DNA of 60,000 nt from Bolinopsis microptera (GCF_026151205.1 NC_087072.1:24075603-24135602); one strand, 5' to 3'; shown: positions 10,140 to 20,179, counted from the stretch's first letter. Numbers and translations: made by a program. Notes: generated from the letters alone by a model not told the origin.

Positions 10140-10770
10140 ATAGGATTACCCTAGGATTTAAAGCGCGTCCGAGATATCCCAGATTTTATCAATCCTTACG
10201 CCGATCCGGTTCCCCTAGGATACCCCCGATGAATTCCTATCGCCGAGCGGCGATAGGATGTGTAAGTTCCGAGAGCAGTGGCGTAACGTTGCCTGTTGGC
10301 GCCCCCCTGCCGAAAAAAGCGCCCCCCTGTTGGCGCCCCCTCCCCTTTTGGTGCCCCTCCCTAAAATTGAACAAATTAGGTGATTTTAAAGAATACGCCG
10401 GTAAAATCTCTAAAAAAGTGTGTATCTAGAGCAAAACGCGCAGTTTTGCTAGTACTTTAGTTAAGTTTTCGAAATTGTCCCACATTCAAACGACGATTTG
10501 GCGCCCTAAGATTTACCCCCCTAAGACGGCGCCCCCCTGCACAGCGGGGTCAGCAGGGCCTTTCGTTACGCCACTGTCCGAGAGGCGATAGGATTTGCTT
10601 TCGGACCCGATAGGAAATTAAAAACCTATCGGATCCGAGCGCTAATCCTAGCGGAGATAGGATTTAACAATTCCGAGTGCCGATAGGATCTGCTATCGGA
10701 CCTGATAGGATACTCAAATCCTATAGGATCCGAGAGCAAATCCGAGAGGCGATAAAATTTCAAATATCAG
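10140..10770. repeat. CGATAGGA palindromic repeat tract
   Basis: Many short inverted and direct copies of TCCTATCG/CGATAGGA, including a perfect palindrome TCCTATCGCC-GAGC-GGCGATAGGA around 10235-10258. Units such as ATCGGACC..GATAGGA recur after the hAT insertion. This is probably a decayed fold-back or satellite element that existed before the hAT insertion, because the insertion's target duplication lies within it. Confidence 0.6.
10276..10576. mobile_element. hAT-type MITE with perfect 8-bp target duplication
   Basis: Starts CAGTGGCGTAACG and ends CGTTACGCCACTG (13-bp exact inverted repeats). Both sides are flanked by the identical octamer TCCGAGAG (10268-10275 and 10577-10584). An 8-bp duplication plus CAGTGGCGTA ends points to the hAT superfamily. 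The 301-bp interior is rich in GCGCCCCCCT and has no transposase, so it is non-autonomous and fairly recent. Confidence 0.92.
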
Positions 10771-11238
10771 GACCGATATAATTGGAAGACGACGCCTATC
10801 GCAAGAGAGAAACTCGCTGATATTTTCGATTATTTAAAAAAAAAGACATTGGGACAAAAGTAAAACCAATTTTATAGTCAGCAAAAGATAATAAAAATTT
10901 AGCAAATAGCAATATAAGATTGAGAATTGTATAAATCTTTGAGAATCAGGCAATAGTTTTACGTTTGCGGGCCTGCATCATGAATATAAATAATTTTGGT
11001 GTTATGCTTTATGTTGCAAGCACTTTAATCTCCTTTAGTAACACAATTGACAACGTCTGGTTTCGTCAAGCTGATTCTAATCTCTGACATCAGTTCCAGG
11101 GTTGTGGAAAGTTTAAAGGGCCTGAAACATAAACGAATAAAAATTAATAAATCACTTTGGTGTTCTTTAATCTTCTTTAGTAATCTTCTATAGTAACTTT
11201 GACCATAATTTACAACGTTTGGTTTCATCTAGCTGATT

Positions 11239-12789
11239 CTAATCTTTGATATCTTTGGGGGTTTCGGGAATAGCAACTCCAGTAGTATCAGGCAGGAAGA
11301 AAGAAGCCAAACACCCACAGAAAGCCAAACCGGCGAACAAAGCCAGGGGGACCCTCCTATCACTAACTCCGTACAGTAGACTTACATAGGGTCCGAGGAA
11401 ACTGCCAACCCTGGCACTACTGGAACTCAAACACATTATCATGCCACGGTGAGAGGTCGGAGATAGTTCTCCTGTGTACAAATAGACCATGGCGAACGCC
11501 GCTGTCCCAGATACACTGCCGAGTAAACTGGCAACATGTTCCAGCGTCCAGGACTCTGAAAACTTCACGTCTAACATGGCTATGAAGTTAAATACAGCTA
11601 TGCCTCCAAAAAGGAAGATTGTGGCTCGTTTTCTTCCAAGAAGTTTGCAAACAGGAATCGAGGAAACGTAGCCAATAGCTCCTCCTAGCGCACCAAAGAA
11701 GTAGCTGGTGTAAAGATTGCTCCCAATTTTGCTCCAACCAAAAGTGTACCCATATCCTATCATGGACACGAAGAACCAGCAAAGCATGGAGAGTAGAGCT
11801 CTTTTCAGCATAGCCGGATATCTCTTAAAATCACTGACTTGTTTGAAATAATTTTGCACCCTTTTCTCGTAGATTAGATTTACACCTTCAAAGGAGAAGC
11901 GGTTACCAGTAGCACGGAAAAAGGACAACAGACATTTTTTTGCTTCTTTTTCCTCACCTCGGACCAAATGAAACCTAGGGGATTCTGGAAGAGGATTCAC
12001 GATAAACATGATAGTGCTAAACGCGCAAATTCCAGCTGCAGCAAGGTAAACATGCTGCCATTTGTCAACCAAGTACCCAAGTAGCACCAAAATAAGGTAG
12101 CTTATCGACCAGCCAGTGTTGTAGAACCCACTTGCTATGTTCCGGAGGTTTGTTGGGGCAAATTCAATGATCCAACAGTAAGTACCCGTGTAGCTGATCA
12201 TCAGGCCAAACCCAGACATTATCCTAAATACGAGCAGGGCCTCGTAGTTGGGGGCAACAGCGCTTGCTGCAGTAGCCAGTGTGGTAATAGCACTTCCTAA
12301 AAGTGCTCCCTTTTTGCGACCTATCCTATCGAAGATTCCAGTTGAGCATAACAATCCAAAGATTCCACCAAAAAAATATACTCCAGATATTGTAGACAAC
12401 TTCGCCTCGTTCTTGCAGTAGATATTCCAGTCCGTTGTGAAAGTCGTCTTTTTTGTGGCCCAATCAAAATCTATCCCAGCGATAAAGTCGTTGTCGCACA
12501 TCGTCTGTTGAGAGAAGAAGGTTTCTTTGTCGGAAGCTGCTGCATAAAGAGAGGTGCATTTTTTCGAAGAGCATGTCCAGTCTTTATAGGGTATGTTTCC
12601 AGTTATCACAGTCATGTTAGTTACAGCGCCTGATTGGAAAACCGTACTGAGTGCGGCCCAGTAGATGAAAGCAACCCTAAAGTTCAGTCTTTTCACAGTT
12701 TTGTCGATGACATCTTCGATCGTGAAAAATTCTTCTTGAAGAGAATCTTTCGGCATCTCCTTGTCAGCGATTTGTTCAATTGAAGTCAT
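11239..12789 (-). CDS. SLC22-type organic ion transporter, copy 1 (inverted)
   Basis: 516 residues in a single exon, start codon at 12787-12789. A major-facilitator protein of the plasma membrane that would carry organic cations, anions or zwitterions; the substrate is not predictable. The layout is that of SLC22: first membrane segment near 36-58, a long Cys-containing extracellular loop (CSSKKC...MCDNDF...TTDWNIYC) to about residue 130, then GIFDRIGRKKGALLG (about 150-164), NPLPESPRFHLVRGEE (about 262) before the cytoplasmic loop, and YTGELSPTSHRG (about 437). It is the only minus-strand copy of five and lies between the proposed F6 presequence exon and F6 exon 2. It is closest to copy 2, but its first 60 residues differ most (MTSIEQIADKEMPKD). 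Confidence 0.92.
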   Translation of the reverse strand: MTSIEQIADKEMPKDSLQEEFFTIEDVIDKTVKRLNFRVAFIYWAALSTVFQSGAVTNMTVITGNIPYKDWTCSSKKCTSLYAAASDKETFFSQQTMCDNDFIAGIDFDWATKKTTFTTDWNIYCKNEAKLSTISGVYFFGGIFGLLCSTGIFDRIGRKKGALLGSAITTLATAASAVAPNYEALLVFRIMSGFGLMISYTGTYCWIIEFAPTNLRNIASGFYNTGWSISYLILVLLGYLVDKWQHVYLAAAGICAFSTIMFIVNPLPESPRFHLVRGEEKEAKKCLLSFFRATGNRFSFEGVNLIYEKRVQNYFKQVSDFKRYPAMLKRALLSMLCWFFVSMIGYGYTFGWSKIGSNLYTSYFFGALGGAIGYVSSIPVCKLLGRKRATIFLFGGIAVFNFIAMLDVKFSESWTLEHVASLLGSVSGTAAFAMVYLYTGELSPTSHRGMIMCLSSSSARVGSFLGPYVSLLYGVSDRRVPLALFAGLAFCGCLASFFLPDTTGVAIPETPKDIKD

Positions 12790-13312
12790 TTTAAGATGTG
12801 AGTCAAACTATTAAAGAGGACTACAAAAGCTGTTCTCGTAAAGAAATGAGAGTTAATTAAGTCATCATCATCAATATTTACCGCCCCTAATATAGGGTTT
12901 CTACCACCTAAGAAGAATTTAGGTTAATTGTTCTCAATTGAATCAGCCACAGTTCATGCTGATAAATCTGGTGTCGAGGTGACTGGTCAGGTTAATTTAA
13001 TCAGACGCCGAGAAGATAACCGACTTTAATTTATGATCAATATCTTCTGTGCTACTCGAACTTATCATAGCAGCAGATCTTTCGAAAATATTAGCTCAGT
13101 CTAGCTTCAACCACAATGTCCACAAGTATGAATCTTAACTGCCATAATCAATACCTTCAACCAGCAATTGATGCACACCTGATTTATTTCGATATTTGAT
13201 TAGATAAAATCTTATCATGGATCGGAAAGATTGATTGAGGATATCATATCGGTCGAATTTATTTCAGTGATCGATAGCATATTGGATAGTATCGTGAGGT
13301 TCACCCTAAATT

Positions 13313-13336
13313 GGGGGGGGGGGGGGGGGGGGGGGG
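13313..13336 (+). repeat. 24-nt poly-G tract
   Basis: Uninterrupted run of 24 G, followed by CGGGGAGGGG. It could form a G-quadruplex. It lies near the edge of the inverted SLC22 segment. Confidence 0.9.
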
Positions 13337-13438
13337 CGGGGAGGGGTTACTTAGCTTGCTGGTCTATTGCTCACTTCTCTTAGGGAGCAAAAGTGAAATA
13401 AATGCTCACGATCTTGAAGGGAATATCACGCTAGGTAA

Positions 13439-13461
13439 GGGGGGGGGGGGGGGGGGGGGGG
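13439..13461 (+). repeat. 23-nt poly-G tract
   Basis: Second uninterrupted G run, 102 bases after the first. Such lengths are error-prone in sequencing, so the exact counts are uncertain. Confidence 0.9.
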
Positions 13462-13653
13462 CGGGCGCGGCATTTTTCCGAAGTGAGGGTCTTTTTTAGA
13501 TTTGTGTATTTTCTCGTCCACTTGAACGTTCGGTCGACAAGGAAAATAATTGGGTACAAACTACAAAATGCTCCCAGGGGCGAAAAAAAGGTCTGATCTT
13601 TTAAACACATAATCAATTCTATGTTAATTTGGATTCTGAATGCTGTTTTTCAG

Positions 13654-15820
13654 TGAGCAGGGGATACGAACCTAACAATGTCACGGGGAGCACTATTTTG
13701 GCCAAGTTCGGTACTCCACGAAATCTCTCTGATGGAGGAAAAAAGAAAAAGGGAAGAAAAGGAAAGAAAGGCAAGAGTAGTTCTTCTGTACAAGAAGTCA
13801 TGGACAAAGTAAAGACAGAGGCTGTGGAAGCGAAAGAAGTAGAAGTCGCAGAAGCCGCTGCAGCTGAAGCCGCCGCTGCCGAAGCCGCCGCTGCCGAAGC
13901 CGCCGCTGCCGAAGCCGCCGCTGCCGAAGCCGCCGCTGCCGAAGCCGCCGCTGCCGAAGCCGCCGCTGCCGAAGCCGCCGCTGCCGAAGCCGCTGCTGCC
14001 GAAGCCGCTGCTGCCGAAGCCGCTGCTGCCGAAGCTGCTGCTGCCGAAGCTGCAGCTCTCGAGGCTGCAGCTGCTGAAGCCGCAGCTGCCGAAGCCGCAG
14101 CTGCCGAAGCCGCTGCTGCCGAAGCTGCTGCTGCCGAAGCCGCTGCTGCCGAAGCTGCTGCTGCCGAAGCTGCTGCTGCCGAAGCCGCTGCTGCCGAAGC
14201 TGCTGCTGCCGAAGCTGCTGCTGCCGAAGCCGCTGCTGCCGAAGCTGCTGCTGCCGAAGCCGCTGCTGCCGAAGCCGCTGCTGCCGAAGCTGCTGCTGCC
14301 GAAGCCGCTGCTGCCGAAGCTGCTGCTGCCGAAGCTGCTGCTGCCGAAGCTGCTGCTGCCGAAGCTGCTGCTGCCGAAGCTGCTGCTGCCGAAGCTGCTG
14401 CTGCCGAAGCTGCTGCTGCCGAAGCTGCTGCTGCCGAAGCTGCTGCTGCCGAAGCTGCTGCTGCCGAAGCTGCTGCTCTCGAGGCCGCTGCTGCCGAAGC
14501 TGCTGCTGCCGAAGCCGCTGCTGCCGAAGCCGCAGCTGCCGAAGCTGCTGCTGCTGAAGCTGCAGCTCTCGAGGCCGCTGCTGCCGAAGCTGCTGCTGCC
14601 GAAGCTGCAGCTCTCGAGGCCGCTGCTGCCGAAGCTGCTGCTGCCGAAGCTGCAGCTCTCGAGGCTGCTGCTGCCGAAGCCGCTGCTGCCGAAGCCGCTG
14701 CTGCTGAAGCCGCTGCTGCCGAAGCCGCTGCTGCCGAAGCCGCTGCTGCTGAAGCTGCTGCTGCTGAAGCCGCTGCTGCCGAAGCCGCTGCTGCTGAAGC
14801 TGCTGCTGCTGAAGCCGCTGCTGCCGAAGCTGCTGCTGCTGCCGAAGCTGCTGCTGCCGAAGCTGCTGCTGCCGAAGCTGCTGCTGCCGAAGCTGCTGTT
14901 GCCGAAGCCGCTGCTGCCGAAGCTGCAGCTCTTGAGGCTGCTGCTGCCGAAGCTGCTGCTACTGAAGCTGCTGCTGCCGAAGCCGCTGCTGCTGAAGCCG
15001 CTGCTGCCGAAGCTGCTGCTGTTGAAGCTGCTGCTGCCGAAGCTGCTGCTGTTGAAGCTGCTGCTGCTGCTGAAGCTGCTGCTGCCGAGGCCGCTGCTGC
15101 CGAAGCTGCTGCTGTTGAAGCTGCTGCTGTTGAAGCTGCTGCTGCCGAAGCCGCTGCTGCCGAAGCCGTTGCTCTCGAGGCCGCTGCTGCTGAAGCTGCT
15201 GCTGCCGAAGCTGCAGCTCTTGAGGCTGCTGCTGCCGAAGCCGCTGCTGCAGAAGCTGCTGCTGCCGAAACTGCTGCTGCTACCGAAGCTGCTGCTGTTG
15301 AAGCTGCTGCTGCCGAAGCTGCTGCTGTTGAAGCTGCTGCTGTTGAAGCTGCTGCCGAAGCTGCTGCTGAGGCTGCCGCTGCTACAGAGGTAGCAGCTGC
15401 TGAGGCTGCTGCTGTTGTCGAGGCTGCTGAAGCTGCCGAACCCGAGGCTGCTGCTGAAGTTGCCGAACCTGAGGCCGCTGCCGAAGTCGCCAGCGTAGAC
15501 CCCGTCAAGGATGCGTTTATCGAATTACTTAAAGAATTCACCACTGAGGCGGCGAGCGCGGAGTCTTTACCAGGTACTCATTTCCCGTCAAATAATGCAA
15601 CTCTTATGTAGCTGTAATAACATTATTATTTCAATTCATCCGATATATAGTATTGATCACGATAAATTATATTTATTCGAGATTGATCAGTTTTTAACCA
15701 AATTCTATCACAGGATTGACACCAGAGATATTAGCCGCTCACCAAACCGAGCTGGATAGGATTAAGAAAATGTACGGAGGGGCAGATGACATAGAATCCT
15801 TCCCTACCTTCAAGTTTTAG
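13654..15820 (+). CDS. ATP-synthase coupling factor 6 with giant EAAAA repeat, copy A (exons 2-3)
   Basis: Exon 2 (13654-15573) and exon 3 (15714-15820) join in phase 1 across a 140-base GT-AG intron; with exon 9712-9817 the protein is 710 residues. Order: presequence, [18 protein letters not shown], a basic patch ([12 protein letters not shown]), about 100 pentads of E-A-A-A-A (about 101-605, occasional Leu, Val or Thr), an AEPEAAAEV zone, then the F6 domain (about 650-710). That domain reads [15 protein letters not shown] ... [14 protein letters not shown] ... FPTFKF-stop, matching F6 (human LDPIQKLF ... KLKQMFGNAD ... FPTFKF). F6 sits in the mitochondrial ATP-synthase peripheral stalk and is normally near 100 residues. 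ATG is absent just before the acceptor, so an upstream exon is required. F6 identity is strong; tolerance of the insertion is unknown. Confidence 0.85.
13848..15360 (+). repeat. 15-bp coding minisatellite (EAAAA codons), array A
   Basis: About 100 units of the type GCCGAAGCTGCTGCT, all in frame. The 5' part uses GCCGCCGCT, the middle GCTGCTGCC, and the 3' part carries GTT, CTT and ACT variants. Blocks with CTCGAG (Leu-Glu) recur at irregular spacing, a footprint of block duplication. The array is open in several frames on both strands only because of its composition. Confidence 0.95.
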
Positions 15821-16796
15821 AGTGATACCATCGAGTTTAATCATCGAAGATGATAATTTTGATTAATTTATTCAACGTACCCCGAGGGTTGCTACCATTG
15901 GACAGCTGTTTACGCTCCATGCTGAACTTGACTGTAATCATGTCACGAATATTTTGGGTTCATATATTTTTGAACTTTTAATTCAATGTTAAGGATGATC
16001 TTGAAGGGCTTGAATAATCGCTTGTAGTGGAATGAAAGCATAAAATCTGTGCGACACCGCATATGGAAATTGATTTTGCTATGTTTTGTGTTTGAAATGT
16101 AGCCTAATCTGAGGCTTGTCTAAAATTATTGTTTGTCAAGTCTTTTTAGTTTCAGTGAAACTTTTGATAAGAGCTGATACGTCCTATGATAGCGTGAATC
16201 GTTCAGTTTGATAATACATATATTGATCCTAGGAGGCAGAAGCTTTGGCTTATCACGTGAATCCTTATCCAGACATTTGGTATTAAAATGTTAATTATTA
16301 TACCAATTCTTCTCTATGAGTTTTATCATTTACTTTGATATTTTATACACATTGGCGGTTTTTATTTTCCTTTGCTGACTGAGGAATCATCGGACCACTA
16401 CCGGATCCAAATCATGTAACTTATCAAAAAGGTCAAACAATTTTCATTTTAAAAATGTAACATCACAAAATATCTGAAATTCCTAAACGTTTTCGAAATC
16501 CAACATGATGATTTCAGGATTGACTTCACATTTAAGCATTTGGTTTTCTTAAAGTTAAAACCCTCAAGACTAATTGCATCGTAAAATTATTTAATTCCTA
16601 GACTTAGAGCGAGATAAGGCTTCAGATTTTGAAACGTTGGATTTCGATCATGTTACCTTTAAAGTTAAAGTGTGAATAAATATAAACAGCTCTTAAACTT
16701 TCCACATTACAGACTCTAACTGTGATGAAGATGTACATAACTAGATGATACCGAGCTAATAAGTGAAACCGATCGCTAATACTATAATATATACTA

Positions 16797-16894
16797 TAAT
16801 AGTCGTGCGCGGGGGGGGGGGGGGGGTCTACTTACCTGTACAGTGTACAGGTAAGTAGATCACCTCCCCCGCACTGGTACGGTAACGACTATTA
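16797..16894. repeat. Fold-back with poly-G arm
   Basis: The core TCTACTTACCTGTACA faces TGTACAGGTAAGTAGA with almost no loop. The outer arms AGTCGTGCGC + 16 G and CTCCCCCGCAC...ACGACT also pair imperfectly. The matching spacer at 23275 lacks it, so it arose after the unit duplication or is an assembly artefact. Confidence 0.75.
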
Positions 16895-17320
16895 GCTCAG
16901 ACCGACCTTCAAGTTACATCTTCATGACAGTTACATTTGGAAACTTAAACTGTAATACAATAATCAATGTTCCTATGACCTTCATAATCATTATGACACA
17001 GAAAATTTTTTTCACGATTGATAATGATTATACCACTTTTACATTCATCATTTGTAGCAAGATTAGGCGGTTCATGACGAATCATGGTAAGTAGATCACC
17101 TCCCCCGCACTGGTACGGTAACGACTATTAGCTCAGACCGACCTTCAAGTTACATCTTCATGACAGTTACATTTGGAAACTTAAACTGTAATACAATAAT
17201 CAATGTTCCTATGACCTTCATAATCATTATGACACAGAAATTTTTTTTCACGATTGATAATGATTATACCACTTTTACATTCATCATTTGTAGCAAGATT
17301 AGGCGGTTCATGACGAATCA
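16850..17320. repeat. 236-bp tandem duplication
   Basis: Two near-identical units (16850-17085 and 17086-17320) beginning GGTAAGTAGATCACCTCCCC and ending GACGAATCA. The corresponding spacer (about 23270-23450) has a single copy. The second unit begins with sequence from the fold-back right arm, so the fold-back came first or the two formed together. Confidence 0.85.
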
Positions 17321-18177
17321 AATCATGCCAATCTGCCAATCGTCAGTATGCTGAACGAAAAATGAAATCCTCTTGATCTTATGGACTTTGATAAAGATCT
17401 ACACAACTATATCATGATCTATTATAACTATAAGGTACGTACGACTTGAAATTCCAAGTATTTTATTTGTAATTCAATGTCCAATATTTTGGGGGTTTTA
17501 CTTTCAGATTGCCGTTTTAACTTTGGCTTATAAAATAAAAATAATATACATCGATTCAAGTTGGTTTCAACTTACAATTGTCGGGGGCCCATTTAGAAAA
17601 TATTTGAACTTCGAGTGTAGAGTGATTAATTAGCACGCTCGTTTAACATAATATATGAATGACCCCTAATTTAAAGCCAAAGGCCCTCCACATGACACCG
17701 GCCACGGTCCAGTCCACCAAATTTTGAGTCTTGGTTAAAATGATCTTATCAGCGTCTCATTCAGTTAACCCAGCCACCTCGGGGTTAAAAATGTTACAAG
17801 AATCCACAGAGTTTCGGTAATTACTCTAAAAATTGGAGATTTAATTTTATCAGCAGGAACTGTTGATGAACTTGAAGTTAAATTACCTGGGCCTGGGTGA
17901 GGAGTCCCCACTGGGGACCCTAGGTTATTAGTATTATGTACATAAAATAGAGATTCGGTGGAATGTCAGGCTGAGCGCCAGGCCCAGTAAATTTTAAAGT
18001 TTAAACTGTTGTTGATTCGATCAGGAACAGTAGTAACCTAAACCTGAATTATTCTTAGGTGGATCCGGGATTTCCTCTTATCATTTAGGTAAATACCGAT
18101 ATCACCTCATGTTCACTTCATTTTTTTACGAGAACAGCTTTTTTAGTTCTCTTTAATCGTTTGACTCACATCTTAAA

Positions 18178-19728
18178 ATGACTTCAGTCGAACCCATCAC
18201 TGGAAAGGAGAAGCCGAAAGATTCTCTTCAAGAAGAATTTTTAACTATCGAAGATGTTATCGACAAAACTGTGAAAAGACTGAACTTTAGGCTTGCTTTC
18301 ATCTACTGGGTCGCACTCAGTACGGTTTTCAACGCAGGTGTTGTAACCAACATGACAGTGATGACTGGAAACATACCCTATAAAGACTGGACATGCTCTT
18401 CGAAAAAATGCACCTCTCTATATGCAGCAGCTTCCGACAAAGAAAACTTCTTCACTGAACGGACAATGTGCGACAATGACTTTATCGCTGGAATAGATTT
18501 TGATTGGGCCACAAAAAAGACGACTTTCACAACGGACTGGAATATCTACTGCAAGAACGAGGCGAAGTTGTCTACAATATCTGGAGTATATTTTTTTGGC
18601 GGAATCTTTGGATTGTTATGCTCAACTGGAATCTTCGATAGGATAGGTCGCAAGAAAGGAGCACTTTTAGGAAGTGCTATTACCACACTGGCTACTGCAG
18701 CAAGCGCTGTTGCCCCCAACTACGAGGCCCTGCTAGTATTTAGGATAATGTCTGGGTTTGGCCTGATGATCAGCTACACGGGTACTTACTGTTGGATCAT
18801 TGAATTTGCCCCAACAAACCTCCGGAACATAGCTAGTGGTTTCTACAACACTGGCTGGTCGATAAGCTACCTCATTTTGGTGCTACTTGGGTACTTGATT
18901 GACAAATGGCAGCATGTTTACCTTGCTGCAGCTGGAATTTGCGCGTTCAGCACTATCATGTTTATCGTGAATCCTCTTCCAGAATCCCCTAGGTTTCATT
19001 TGGTCCGAGGTGAGGAAAAAGAAGCGAAAAAATGTCTGTTGTCGTTTTTCCGTGCTACTGGTAACCGCTTCTCCTTTGAAGGTGTAAATCTAATTTACGA
19101 GAAAAGGGTGCAAAATTATTTCAAACAGGTCAGTGATTTTAAGAGATATCCGGCTATGCTAAAAAGAGCTCTACTCTCCATGCTTTGCTGGTTCTTCGTG
19201 TCCATGATAGGATATGGGTACACTTTTGGTTGGAGCAAAATTGGGAGCAATCTTTACACCAGCTACTTCTTTGGTGCGCTAGGAGGAGCTATTGGCTACG
19301 TTTCCTCGATTCCTGTTTGCAAACTTCTTGGAAGAAAACGAGCCACAATCTTCCTTTTCGGAGGCATAGCTGTATTTAACTTCATAGCCATGTTAGACGT
19401 GAAGTTTTCGGAGTCCTGGACGCTGGAACATGTTGCCAGTTTACTCGGCAGTGTATCTGGGACAGCGGCGTTTGCCATGGTCTATTTGTACACAGGAGAA
19501 CTATCTCCGACCTCTCACCGTGGCATGATAATGTGTTTGAGTTCCAGTAGTGCCAGAGTCGGCAGTTTCCTCGGACCCTACGTAAGTCTACTGTACGGAG
19601 TTACTGATAGGAGGGTCCCCCTGGCTTTGTTCGCCGGTTTGGCTTTCTGTGGGTGTTTGGCTTCTTTCTTCCTGCCTGATACTACTGGAGTTGCTATTCC
19701 AGAAACCCCCAAAGATGTCAAAGATTAG
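18178..19728 (+). CDS. SLC22-type organic ion transporter, copy 2
   Basis: 516 residues, single exon, with the full SLC22 layout: loop 1 cysteines (CSSKKC, MCDNDF, NIYC), GRKKGALLG near 155, PESPRFHL near 266 and GELSPTSHRG near 439. Twelve membrane segments are expected and no break is seen. Its first 200 residues are identical or nearly so to copy 3, while its second half (FYNTGWSISYLILVLLG, FFRATGN, MIGYGYTFGW) matches copy 1. The upstream sequence has lost the TATA-like box seen in copies 4 and 5 (reads TTTAGGTAAATACC). F6 copy B follows 450 bases downstream on the same strand. Confidence 0.93.
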   Translation: MTSVEPITGKEKPKDSLQEEFLTIEDVIDKTVKRLNFRLAFIYWVALSTVFNAGVVTNMTVMTGNIPYKDWTCSSKKCTSLYAAASDKENFFTERTMCDNDFIAGIDFDWATKKTTFTTDWNIYCKNEAKLSTISGVYFFGGIFGLLCSTGIFDRIGRKKGALLGSAITTLATAASAVAPNYEALLVFRIMSGFGLMISYTGTYCWIIEFAPTNLRNIASGFYNTGWSISYLILVLLGYLIDKWQHVYLAAAGICAFSTIMFIVNPLPESPRFHLVRGEEKEAKKCLLSFFRATGNRFSFEGVNLIYEKRVQNYFKQVSDFKRYPAMLKRALLSMLCWFFVSMIGYGYTFGWSKIGSNLYTSYFFGALGGAIGYVSSIPVCKLLGRKRATIFLFGGIAVFNFIAMLDVKFSESWTLEHVASLLGSVSGTAAFAMVYLYTGELSPTSHRGMIMCLSSSSARVGSFLGPYVSLLYGVTDRRVPLALFAGLAFCGCLASFFLPDTTGVAIPETPKDVKD

Positions 19729-20179
19729 AATTAGCTCGATGAAACCGAACGTTGTAAATTATGTTACTAAAGAAGATTAAAGTGTTTGCATAACACCACA
19801 ATGATTTATATTCATGATGCAGGCCCGCAAACGTAAAACTATTGCCTGATTCTCAAAGATTTATACAATTCTCAATATTATATTGCTATTTGCTAAATTT
19901 TGATTATCTTTTGCTGACTATAAATTGTCCCAATGTATTTTTTTAAATAATCGAAAATATCAGCGAGTTTCTCTCTTGTGATTTCCTATGTGACTTGAAA
20001 AGTAACAGTGTCTACCTTAAAAGGATTGACATTTCGTATTATATAGTAAATTCGCCATGGTCCATCCATTCACCCAAAAAAACTACGTTCTCTAGCTTAG
20101 ATTTATTAAATTATGACTAGCTTATGAATCCACATAATCAATTCTATGTTAATTTGGATTCTGAATGCCTGTTTTTCAG
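19729..20179. other. Linker, SLC22 copy 2 to F6 exon 2 (copy B)
   Basis: SLC22 3' flank followed by the F6 acceptor TTTTTCAG (ends 20179). No exon resembling the presequence exon at 9712 is present here. ATG 20146 is in frame with the F6 exon but would use intron-side sequence as protein. Confidence 0.7.

Larger units (their letters stand above)
9818..11230. other. Intronic/intergenic region left of SLC22 copy 1
   Basis: Proposed to be within F6 intron 1. It contains a palindrome-rich tract built on the motif CGATAGGA (about 10140-10770), split by a hAT-type MITE at 10276-10576. From about 10801 it holds the inverted 3' flank of SLC22 copy 1, which matches the downstream flank of copy 2 (from 19729). 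No protein gene is supported. Confidence 0.6.
12790..13653. other. Region between SLC22 copy 1 and F6 exon 2 (copy A)
   Basis: Contains the upstream region of SLC22 copy 1 on the minus strand, still alignable to the other copies for roughly 150 bases, and then two long G tracts. Homology to the F6-B upstream sequence starts abruptly near 13605, marking a rearrangement junction. The F6 exon acceptor TTTTTCAG ends at 13653. No other gene is seen. Confidence 0.6.
15821..18177. other. Spacer, F6 copy A to SLC22 copy 2
   Basis: Non-coding, and colinear with 22313-24310 apart from a local insertion. It contains a poly-G fold-back (16797-16894) and a 236-bp tandem duplication (16850-17320) absent from the paralogous spacer. 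A short hairpin GTCCCC-ACT-GGGGAC near 17905 is shared with the next spacer. The last 100 bases are the SLC22 upstream region. Confidence 0.7.

Noticed and set aside
10070-10429. 119-codon plus-strand open frame
   Set aside because: It runs across the hAT MITE boundary and palindromic repeats, so it cannot be an ancestral gene.
14899-15393. Leu/Pro/Lys-rich plus-strand frame inside array A (similarly 21659-21994 in array B)
   Set aside because: A shifted reading of the same 15-bp repeat with no independent signal.
13619-15544. 641-residue minus-strand open frame rich in AAAAS over F6 array A (and 20106-22040 over array B)
   Set aside because: It is the complement of the GCC-GAA-GCT codon array; no domain, and the plus-strand frame has splice sites and an F6 end.
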